Assembly (NCBI GenBank): GCA_022496185.1
Contig: WTXG01000406.1
Location: forward strand, 1 to 25,078
DNA length: 25,078 nucleotides
Source of the DNA: Multifurca ochricompacta
Taxonomy: Eukaryota; Basidiomycota; Agaricomycetes; Russulales; Russulaceae
Direction: 5' to 3'
In this document: positions 17,588 to 25,078 of the stretch, in pieces
How the letters are laid out: each line of letters starts with the position of its first letter
How positions within the stretch are numbered: the first letter of the stretch is position 1
Position numbers and translations under genes: made by a program
The notes under the pieces: model-generated
Seen by the model: only the letters and a program-made list of their open reading frames with translations
Told to the model about the DNA's origin: nothing
Database searches by the model: none

Positions 17588-17686
17588 CAAAATGGGCTAT
17601 GGAGGACTGGGAGAGGGTGATTTGGTCAGCTGAGACCAAAATTAACAGGTTTGGGTCAGATGCCAGTCCTCCACAGTCCACTCTCT

Positions 17687-18443
17687 GTACTTCAAAGCAA
17701 AGGCTAAGTGCTTCATGCAATGTACTGCAGAGAGTAGTGGCCTTTTCTTCTTGTTACAGCCTTGAATGAATGTTGTTTAAGAACCCAGTGCACAGTTTGT
17801 GAAGAGATATGGTTGGGGATGATGGAATTGATGTGCTTTGTGGCCTGGACAGCATTGCAACCTTTCCTGTGGTGATTTGTATGATGATAGCATGTTCAGA
17901 GGTAGCAGAGAGCTGGAAGGATGACCAAAATGAGGTGACTGATGGTTGGGAAGGAGGATTCTGAGTGTCCTAGAGACTGTGGACTGGCTGAGGCTGAGTC
18001 TGGAGGCAATAGTGTGAGTGGAATGACCTTCAGAGGCCAGAGAGAGCATGTTTTCTTTCTGAGCAGAGGAGGTGGGGTGCATTGGGAAATTATAATATTC
18101 TGGGAATGTAAACCATGATTAAATAGCTCTATTCCAGGTCCCATCAATATTAAGATAACTATGGTAACCATATATTAAGGATTGGTTACTGTACATTTGG
18201 TGGAGCATCAGATTCTGATATTTCTGATACCCCCTCACAAAACTGAGTCAATGAGTCCCCAATTTGAAATGGGCATAGCTCCACAGGCTTTGATCAGAAT
18301 TACATAATCATTGTTGCATTACATAGCCCTTATGTGTACCTTTTATGGTACACCAAGACTTTGTTTATATTTGTTTTGGTTGATGCAATATTCAACAAAC
18401 AGTGCAAAAGTGCAAAACATTGACTCAGTTTTGTGAGGCACTG
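17687..18443 (-). repeat. Right 757-bp arm of the fold-back element
   Basis: This is an inverted copy of 16828-17587 lacking three single bases in short runs. Confidence 0.93.
17777..18082 (-). pseudogene. Tc1-type transposase N-terminus (inverted right arm)
   Basis: This is the minus-strand duplicate of the transposase start at 17190. It is the same for the first 50 or so residues, then a single missing base (CCAGCTC for CCAGGCTC) shifts the frame, so the right arm encodes a different tail. It is part of the right arm and has no independent function that I can infer. Confidence 0.75.
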
Positions 18444-18445
18444 TA

Positions 18446-18595
18446 AGTCCATCACTAATCAGCTGAGTAAGGTGAGAAAGAAATGTAATAAAGATAACAT
18501 AAAAAGTCCGATACTCCGAATCTAATCTAATCTAATCTACAGCTGAAGCGAACCTTAGATGCCTGAAGCATCTCCAGACATGTCCTGTGTCAACA
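18446..18595 (-). repeat. Copia C LTR fragment (5' part of the 3' LTR)
   Basis: On the minus strand it starts TGTTGACACAGG at 18595, next to the polypurine tract (18596-18602), and matches LTR A for about 150 bp. It then ends at the TA next to the Tc1-like element. The promoter, R and U5 parts of this LTR are missing. Confidence 0.88.
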
Positions 18596-18887
18596 TCCCT
18601 CCATGGTGAAGGCATCGATCATTAATGAAATGAGTTAAATGAGCACACTGCATTCACAATTGAACAACATATCACCAGCCAGAGATCCAACTTCTCTAAC
18701 TCTCAAGTGCGGGTTGTGAGCTTTGCATATGAGTTGTAGATTTGCTTATGCAAGCTGAATGCTTGACATATTGAATGCCTACTTCTGGCATGCTCACACC
18801 ACTTGCATCACTCTTGAGGTCGAGAACGTGCTCATGTTGCATGGTGGGAAAGTGAGACTGGTGTACAAGTCTCCAATTCCAGCTCCT
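18596..18887 (-). other. Copia C 3' UTR
   Basis: Reverse-strand equivalent of 4475-4736 in copy A. It contains the uninterrupted CCAGCCAGAGATCCAACTTC site (about 18677-18696), which is the empty version of the site where Copia 2 landed in copy B. Confidence 0.85.
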
Positions 18888-20594
18888 TCATTCCAGCACT
18901 AGTCCAAATCCAGTTACCATGAGATCAAAAGATGATCTAGGCAGAGACTTTGTGAGGCCATCTGCCAGCATCTCTCCAGTGGGAGTTCACACCAAGTCAA
19001 TCTGGTGCGATTCTACATACTCCCTAATGGCATGGTACTTTATTGGTATGTGCTTTGATTGCCTTCCTGTGACAGGGTTTAATGCAAGATCCACTGCACC
19101 CTTATTGTCACAATGCAGTTGTATGGGTGAATTAACTTCATATCCCAATTCCTGCATAAACGTCCTGTACCACGCAGCCTGATTTGAAGCCTCTGCTAGG
19201 CTCATATACTCAGCTTCTGTGGTGGACTGTGCTACTGTCTTTTGTTTCCTGGAACACCAACTAATGGCTCCATTAGCAAGGAAAAAGACATAGCCAGAGG
19301 TGGAGTGGCGGTCCTCTTGATCTCCCCATGAGGAATCCACAAAGCCATGAAGGCCTACTTCACCATTCCCTCCAGAATAGCGCAACTTGTAGTCTTTTGT
19401 AGCATTTAGATAAGCTAAGACATACTTTGCTAGTCGCATGTGCTGCTGGGAAGGGTTGGAAGCAAATTGGCTAAGGCGTGCAACAGCAAAACTAATGTCA
19501 GGTCTGCTTCCAATCTGCACCCAGAGCAGAGACCCCATTAACTGCTGATACCTCTTAATTTCAGAGGTAGATGCTTGGTCTTCAAATTTGACCAAATGAA
19601 CATCCACACCAGAGGGTAGAGGAGTATATACTGGGTTGGAATCCCCCATTCCAAACCTCTCAACTATTGAGGATACATAGGCTGTCTGGTCGATATCCAG
19701 TGTCTTGTTAGGACAATCCCTGGTGATGTTAACTCCAAGGTAGGACTGGATTTCGCCAAGATTGGTCATCTCATATTGGCTAGATAGAGAGTCCTTCAGC
19801 CATTGAATCTTCTTAGTGGAGGACCCAAGTATAGTGATGTCATCAACATATAAAATGACAAAAAGTGAACCATCCCCCTCTTGGTGATGATACACATATA
19901 CTCCTGCATCAGAGTACATCCGAGTGAAGCTCAGTTCATTGAGAACTGCATGAAATTGCAAGTTCCATGCCCGGGAAGCTTGTTTGAGGCCATACAGAGC
20001 CTTCTGTAGCCTACAAACTTTGGACTCTTGTCCAGCAACAATGAAACCAACAGGTTGCTCCATATAAATCTCCTCATCCAGATCGCCATGTAGGAATGCC
20101 GATTTGACATCCATCTGGTGGATTTCCCAATCCTCAAGTGCAGCCAATGCTAACAACAGTCTAAGAGACTCAAATCTGGTGACTGGGGAGAAGGTTTCAT
20201 CGAAGTCCACCCCCTCTATTTGGGTGAACCCTTTTGCTACAAGCCTAGCACGAAAGCGTCCATCTGCTTTCAATTTAAAGACCCACTTGGACTTTACAGC
20301 CTTTCTACCTTCAGGAAGGTCTTCAAGGCGCCACACTTTAAGTTTTTCTAAGGCATCAATTTCATATTGACATGCCTCAAGCCAATCACTGGCATTATCA
20401 GACTCCATTGCTTCTTTAAATGTAAGAGGATCCCTATAAGGCGATCCTGCAGCATTAAGTAGATCCATCTGACCAAGTCTGGAAGAACCTTGCATGAACT
20501 CTGCATTATCCTTGTTGTAGAAGCGAGGATTCAGACGACGATTGCGATTGGGATGTGCAGTATCCAAGTCTAAATCTTCTTGGATTGCCCTATC
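18888..20594 (-). pseudogene. Copia C reverse transcriptase and RNase H
   Basis: This is the minus-strand Pol 3' part of a third family member. It is open from just after two TGA codons at 20600-20595 to a TGA at 18989-18987, and then in the same frame to the natural end at 18890-18888. Motifs: KSKWVFKLKADGRFRARLVA, QMDVKSAFLHGDLDEEIYME, YVDDITILGSS, IGSRPDISFAVARLSQ, GFVDSSWGDQEDRHSTSG, STTEAEYMSLAEA, DNKGAVDLALNP. The TGA at 18989 replaces the Arg of VRTPTGEM in copy A. About 526 codons are uninterrupted, so it would be called as a gene by simple prediction, but it lacks its own start and has lost its N-terminal half to the stops. Confidence 0.93.
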
Positions 20595-20600
20595 TCATCA

Positions 20601-21005
20601 TTCAGAGTGTGGACTGGTCCTCTGAAAATTAGGTTGAGGAATCCTGTCTGCAATTCTTTGTGATTTTCTGATTGCTTTGGTTCTTTTGGGAGGGGAGGAT
20701 GGTTCCATGATTTGTGATGGAGGGGTCTGATATATTGTCTGAGGGTGTGTGGTGTCTACATTACATGTGGGTGTGGTAGGCTGTGGTGCTAATTGAGGAG
20801 GTACAATGTCCTCCTGTTCCTCTTCCAGGTCTTCCTCATGCTGAGGAGCCTCAGGAACATGTGTAGCTGTTGCTGGTGGTGGCTGGACTGGGCCACCAGG
20901 TAAAGTAAATGAGCCACCTTGACTAGGTTGCTCTATGGATTTCTCTGCTCTGTTGTCCTTATCAGAGCAGGATGGGAAGGATCTCTCATCAAATGTAACA
21001 TCTCA
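20601..21005 (-). pseudogene. Copia C integrase-RT linker
   Basis: This is the Pro/Glu/Gln-rich linker of copy C, open in the same frame between a TGA at 21005-21003 and the TGA pair at 20600-20595. It begins DVTFDERSFPS, directly comparable to SRDVTFDEGSFPS in copy A, which shows that the TGA replaces an Arg. It includes PPSQIMEPS, also matching copy A. Confidence 0.85.
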
Positions 21006-21569
21006 TGAAGAGATGAGAGACCAGGTACGACTATCCCAAAGTGTATAGCCCTTAGAAGTGGGCTCATACCCGACAAAGACAGCTTCCCTGGCTTTGGGAT
21101 CTAGTTTACACCACTTGCCCTCTGGAACATGATAATAGACTTTGCAACCAAAGACCTTAAAATACAAGACATCTGGTTTGTTCCCAACCAGAAGCTCAAG
21201 CGGAGTTTTCCACTTGTTAGAATGGATGGGAGTTCTGTTATATATATGACATGCTGTTTCAACAGCACACTCCCAGAAGCCAAGGGACAGGCCTGCATCG
21301 TGCAGCATGCTAGTGCCTTTTTCCATAATGGTTCTATTGAACCTCTCGGCCCTTCCATTCTGTTGTGGACTATATGGCATTGTAAGTTTATGCTCTATGC
21401 CAAAATCTTCAAGTGTTGCCTTCAGTGCCTTGTTCACATACTTGCCACCATGATCTGTATGAAGACACTTGATTTTATGATTAAATTTGTTTTCAAGTAA
21501 TGTCTTCAGTTTATTAAAAACTGGTGTAAACAGATCTTTTGTCTTCATTGGAACAATTAAAGTGTATCT
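21006..21569 (-). pseudogene. Copia C integrase (truncated by Gypsy LTR)
   Basis: This is the minus-strand integrase. From the truncation at 21569 it reads RYTLIVPMKTKDLF (the point corresponding to FIDDFSR in copy A), then LHTDHGGKYVNKAL (second catalytic Asp), YSPQQNGRAERFNRTIME (catalytic Glu) and FWECAVETACHIYNRTP. The first catalytic Asp, protease and Gag are absent because the Gypsy LTR starts at 21570. It is uninterrupted across the places where copy A is frameshifted. Confidence 0.92.
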
Positions 21570-22147
21570 TGTTACGAACCCCGTCTCTTCCGACTTTCTT
21601 TCTCTTACCGAATAACGACCCCTCCTTGCCGCCTACCTTACATTATCAGATCACGTCTCCATCATGGGACCCTTCACGTGCCCTGCTCCCGTCCCCATGA
21701 TTGTCTTTGACTATGTTTGCGATACTGTACTTGTGTTTGGACTCTTATCTTATCCTTATCTTTACGACTGGACACTTACTTAATCCCCTATCAGAAGCCA
21801 GGCTTTACGCCCTCCACTTTCGTATATTCGGGCCCACTTGACTCCGTTATCTTATCTATAGGCGCCCATCCGATTACGTATATAAGTCCGCTGTAGCTAC
21901 CTTGTAGACCTCAGACTTGACTTATTGAATACATCGGTGTTTGTCTTCTGGACTTCCCCTTGAAACCTTTGACTCGACCGTCTCGGTGCTTTTGGCACTT
22001 TCCGCTCAACATTGCTACTCGGGAGCAGCCCCGTTGGCTTTGACTCATTCATCTTACCACTCCAAGAGGCCTTATTGACCTCTTATCTGAACATACGTAC
22101 ACTGCTGTCGCACAAGTCGTGCAGAGCGTCTCACACCGGACGTAACA
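21570..22147 (+). repeat. Gypsy left LTR
   Basis: 578 bp. It starts TGTTACGAACCCCG and ends CCGGACGTAACA; the inverted TGTTAC/GTAACA ends define the limits. TATA box TATATAA at 21879-21885. The only other copy would be the right LTR off the window, so the limits rest on the terminal repeats and the junction with Copia C. Confidence 0.85.
21879..21885 (+). promoter_or_regulatory. TATA box of the Gypsy LTR
   Basis: TATATAA in CGTATATAAGTCC, about 35 bp upstream of the segment that pairs with the putative primer site. Confidence 0.55.
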
Positions 22148-22158
22148 TCAGTCGAGTC
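22148..22158 (+). promoter_or_regulatory. Putative self-priming primer binding site
   Basis: TCAGTCGAGTC follows the LTR directly. Its reverse complement, GACTCGACTGA, resembles GACTTGACTTA at 21914-21924 (nine Watson-Crick pairs, one G-U and one mismatch), which lies about 35 bp after the TATA box, where the transcript should begin. Self-priming by the mRNA 5' end is established for Tf1 and related fungal Gypsy elements. Confidence 0.5.
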
Positions 22159-22198
22159 TCTCACAGTGGCTTCCAGCCACAGTCAGACCCTCTTCTGA

Positions 22199-23210
22199 GA
22201 AGAGCTCATTGAACGCAGAGACGAGAATAATCTTTCACAGCAAGTACTTGGCTCTGCCACCTGGAAAGACTTTGAGACCGAGTTTGGATACTATGTCTAT
22301 CACGACGGAAGATACCAACCGGTAGAATACGACGAAGAGAAAAGAGTTTGGTATTGTATCCGATACTTGGACAGTCGAAACTCTTGGGTTACAACCAGAC
22401 CTGCCCCACCTGAATTTGGATTAGGCCCGTGGAGAGAGAACCCTCTGGCCATTGTCACGGACTCCGAACCAGAGGAGTACATAGAAGAACAAAGCGAAGA
22501 AGCACTGGTATTAGCGTCGTCTACAGCCCCAGTTGCACCCAAAGTTGTCATGTTCAGAGCCCCTGCTTTGACAACTCCCCAGATCTCCATACAATCCACC
22601 AACACCATCACCCCGTTTCACCAAAACATGTCCACCATTGCCGCCCAGCTTCCAGACCCCGCCCCACCAGCCCCAGTGGCGGCACCACCAAACATCCCTC
22701 CCCCATCTGGACGATTGACAGGAGTACTTCCCCAAATGTTCACTGGGGATCGCTCACAGAGCAAAAAATTCATGTTGGAGTTTACAACCTTTAAAAACTT
22801 CAACCATGACGTCCCACAGATTGTTAATCCATTTCAACGAGCCAATCTGTTCCTTTCCTTGATTCGGGGGGATGCGGTTGACGACTGGACCATGGAACAG
22901 CTGGAGTGGCTGAATGAACAAGTCGAAAGCGGGCGTCGTACCACCAGTGAAGGTCTTTGGGAGACCATCGCTGAGCGATTTAAAGATGCCTTCACGGATG
23001 GGCAGGCCAAGCAGAAGGCAGCCCGGGAACTAAAGTCCCTTAGAATGGAGAAGGGAGAACTTGACGCATATGTCGCCAAGTTCAGAAGTCTAGCCAACAG
23101 GGCTGGCTATGACACGGATGAAGAGGCAACATTAGACCTCTTTTCACAGGGTTTGCCCAACCCCCTGGTCAAGAACATCATTCAGTTTCATCACCCCACA
23201 ACTGGGACAC
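22199..23210 (+). pseudogene. Gypsy Gag
   Basis: Open from just after a TGA at 22196-22198. There is no ATG before 22630; a start upstream of the TGA has probably been lost. After an acidic N-terminal region and a Pro-rich linker (PAPPAPVAAPPNIPPPSG), the retrotransposon Gag capsid domain appears: FTGDRSQSKKFMLEF near 22739, FLSLIRGDAVDDW, FKDAFTDGQAKQKAARELKS, MEKGELDAYVAKFRSLANRA and LFSQGLPNPLV. The frame continues to 23620, but the family-like sequence leaves it near 23203 (WDTWVDAARRQQQDYL in another frame), so a frameshift lies there. It forms the particle shell in an intact element. Confidence 0.88.
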
Positions 23211-23732
23211 CTGGGTTGACGCTGCTCGAAGACAGCAACAGGACTACCTTGACTTCCAGACAAGGTTTGGAGTTGACACCAAAAAAGGAAAACCCGAGAC
23301 CAGTGGAAGGCAGCGTTCGGAGTGAAGCCCGCACCACATGGCCAGAGGGATCCAAACGCAATGGATACCTCTGCAGATCGAGCCCGAGCTCGGGCAGCAC
23401 TTACAGAAGACGAGCGGCAGACACTAATGAAAGAAGGGCGCTGCTTCCATTGCAAAGCATTGGGACATATGTCCTGAGACTGTCCCAAGAAGGGAGTACG
23501 AGTTGCTGTCGCCACGGTGGCACCGGAACACCCCGCTCAGAACAACCCCCCCACCATGGACAAATGATCAAAGGAGGAAAAGGCTCAGGACATATGGGCC
23601 AACATGATGAAGGAGAGTGAGGAAGTGCGCGCCATATTAGTAGAAAAAGCGTTTGCAAAGAAGGATTTTTGTTAGGCTCAAACCCATCGGCCTGGGCACG
23701 AGCACTCCATGTTACCTCTGTATGCTAGTTGA
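23203..23732 (+). pseudogene. Gypsy Gag C-terminus with zinc knuckle
   Basis: After two frameshifts (near 23203 and between about 23290 and 23361) the third frame reads DERQTLMKEGRCFHCKALGH, followed by MS, a TGA (23475-23477), then DCPKKG. This is a CX2CX4HX4C knuckle with the stop in the position where Arg is usual. Further stops are TGA 23565-23567, TAG 23673-23675 and TGA 23730-23732, so this stretch is the most decayed part of the element. It joins in frame with the protease. Confidence 0.75.
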
Positions 23733-25078
23733 TTCAAATCATTGAAAATACCAGTCCATTTCGAAACTACACAGAGGACGGCCAATCGAGATATTCTAGT
23801 GGACTCCGGAGCCACAGACAATTTTATTCACCCACGACTAATCAAGGCAATGGGCCTGGGACGGCTGGCACTTCCCCAGGAAAAAAACATTTGGAACATT
23901 GACGGAACGGCCAACCGTGCTGGGAAGATTACCCATTACACGGATTTGAAGGTCCAGGTTGGGGAAATCATGAAGAATATTCGTTTCCTGGTTACAGACC
24001 TAGGAGACGAAGATCTTATCTTAGGATACCCGTGGCTTGCCGCATTTGAGCCCAAGATCAACTGGGCCAACGCGACAATGGACAAAGAATCATATCCCAC
24101 CATTATTACGTCCATAGGCTATGACTACGCAGTCAGACATCCGACAATAAAAGTCACGAGTACAAGAGAGGAAGACCCAGGTCACTGTTACGCCACTAAA
24201 GCATCAGAGTTAGCCCAAAAGGCGATACAAGGGCAGACAGAAAAGACATTCAGCGACGTAGTACCAAGTGTTTACCATAGGCATTGGAAGGTGTTCTCTG
24301 AAGAAGAATCCCAGCGTTTTCCACCTTCCAGACCATGGGACCATGCCATAGACCTACTCCCCGATATACCCGCAGCAATAGATTGCAAAATCTATCCACT
24401 GTCCCAGTCCGAACAGGTGGCACTGACAGAGTTCCTTGAAGAACACTTGGCAAAAGGATACATTCGCCCATCCAAGTCGCAGTATGCCTCGCCCTTCTTC
24501 TTTATCAAAAAGAAGGACAGCAAGCTGCGACCGGTTCAGGATTACCAGCGAATTAATGCATACACCGTAAAGAATGCCTACCCCCTGCCGCTCATCTCCG
24601 AACTCATTGACACCATGAGGGATAAGTCCCTCTTCTCGAAGATGGACGTGCGATGGGGCTACAATAACGTTAGGATCAAGGAAGGCGACCAGTGCAAGGC
24701 GGCGTTCAAAACAAACCAAGGGCTGTTCGAACCCAATGTTATGTTCTTTGGTCTTACAAATTCGCCGGCAACATTTCAGTCTATGATGAACCACATCTTC
24801 CGCAATCTCATTCTCACGGGAGAAGTAGTGGTCTACATGGACGACATCCTAGTAGCCACCCCAGATGATTTGGACCACCACCGACGGCGTGTACATCAAG
24901 TACTGGACATACTGCAAGAACATGATCTCTACCTTAAACCTGCCAAATGCTCCTTTGAACAACGGAGTGTTGAGTATCTAGGGTCATTTTGGAAGAGGAC
25001 AAGTACGCATGGATCCCATGAAAGTACAGGGGATCCGGGAATGGCCCATGCCGACCTGCGTCAAGGAAGTCCGACGAT
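23733..25078 (+). pseudogene. Gypsy protease and reverse transcriptase (partial, open to window end)
   Basis: Stop-free frame from 23733 to the end of the window; it has no start codon of its own because it was part of Gag-Pol. Protease: ILVDSGATDNFI (Asp codon 23802-23804) and EDLILGYPWL. Reverse transcriptase: YIRPSKSQYASPFFFIKKKD, LRPVQDYQRINAYTVKN, SKMDVRWGYNNVRI (first catalytic Asp 24645-24647), FGLTNSPATFQSMMN and VVYMDDILVAT (YMDD at 24834-24845). Beyond LKPAKCSFEQRSVEYLG the family pattern shifts frame near 24985 and again near 25017. RNase H and integrase would lie off the window. All three RT catalytic residues are present. Confidence 0.92.

Larger units (their letters stand above)
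16828..18443. mobile_element. Fold-back Tc1/mariner-like element
   Basis: This is a 1616-bp element flanked by TA (16826-16827 and 18444-18445), with termini CAGTGCCTCACAAAACTGAG. The left arm, 16828-17587 (760 bp), and the right arm, 17687-18443 (757 bp), are inverted copies. In my reading they differ only by three single-base length differences. A 99-bp unique spacer separates them. Each arm carries the 5' UTR and the DNA-binding part of a Tc1-type transposase; the catalytic domain is missing apart from the first motif in the spacer. TA target site, terminal CAGTG and the transposase motifs place it in Tc1/mariner. It could only move with transposase supplied in trans. Confidence 0.92.
21570..25078 (+). 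mobile_element. Ty3/Gypsy element, left part (runs off the window)
   Basis: LTR at 21570-22147, then Gag, aspartic protease and reverse transcriptase in the Ty3/Gypsy order, on the plus strand against the truncated end of Copia C. It is decayed by TGA codons and frameshifts. The right LTR is not in the window, so its target duplication and completeness cannot be tested. The base immediately left, TATCT (21565-21569), is the expected left copy of a 5-bp duplication. Confidence 0.92.

Noticed and set aside
16828..18443. Tc1 palindrome as a long-read hairpin artefact
   Set aside because: The symmetry ends exactly at the TA on both sides and the flanks differ (Copia B left, Copia C right). A read artefact would continue into mirrored flanks. 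The three single-base run-length differences may still be sequencing error.
22300..23658. Several minus-strand frames opposite the Gypsy Gag
   Set aside because: They are antisense shadows of a clear plus-strand Gag with a conserved capsid pattern.

Overview
The window is a dense nest of transposable elements in what is most likely a fungal genome. I favour a basidiomycete, but no rRNA, tRNA or clear host marker is present to prove it. The reasons are fungal-type Ty1/Copia and Ty3/Gypsy polyproteins, a hAT-like and a Tc1/mariner-like element, and sequence decay concentrated at CpG sites (CGA arginine codons read as TGA) rather than the CpA-type decay of ascomycete RIP. Nearly every coding stretch belongs to a mobile element and nearly all are broken.

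Layout. 1-5235: Copia element A (+), with a 5' leader, Gag-protease-integrase (116-1822), a thrice frameshifted integrase core, RT-RNase H (to 4474), a polypurine tract and a 3' LTR (4737-5235). 5236-6410: the only non-Copia stretch on the left. It holds an orphan minus-strand reading frame broken by a ~570-bp sequence with inverted termini. 6411-16825: a second copy of the same Copia family (B, minus strand), split into pieces by two later insertions. The first is complete Copia element 2 (6999-13025; 347-bp LTRs, AGAGA target duplication). The second is a hAT-like element (13769-16700; 18-bp TIRs, 8-bp duplication ATCTTGAG) that carries a decayed Gypsy gag, a palindromic array of 56-bp repeats and two inverted tRNA-like sequences. 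16828-18443: a fold-back Tc1-like element whose two 760-bp halves are almost identical inverted copies, flanked by TA. 18446-21569: a third family copy (C, minus strand), cut at its integrase by 21570-25078, the left part of a Gypsy element (LTR, Gag, protease, RT) running off the window.

How the pieces relate. The uninterrupted copies A and C act as empty-site controls for the insertions in B, so target duplications and order of events can be read directly: B first, then Copia 2 and the hAT-like element into B, a Tc1-like element at what is now the B/C junction, and the Gypsy element against C. The most interesting items are the Tc1 hairpin (a possible natural source of transposase double-stranded RNA), CpG-confined divergence of the Copia 2 LTRs, an array of short hairpins in the Copia 2 leader, and a probable self-priming signal in the Gypsy element.
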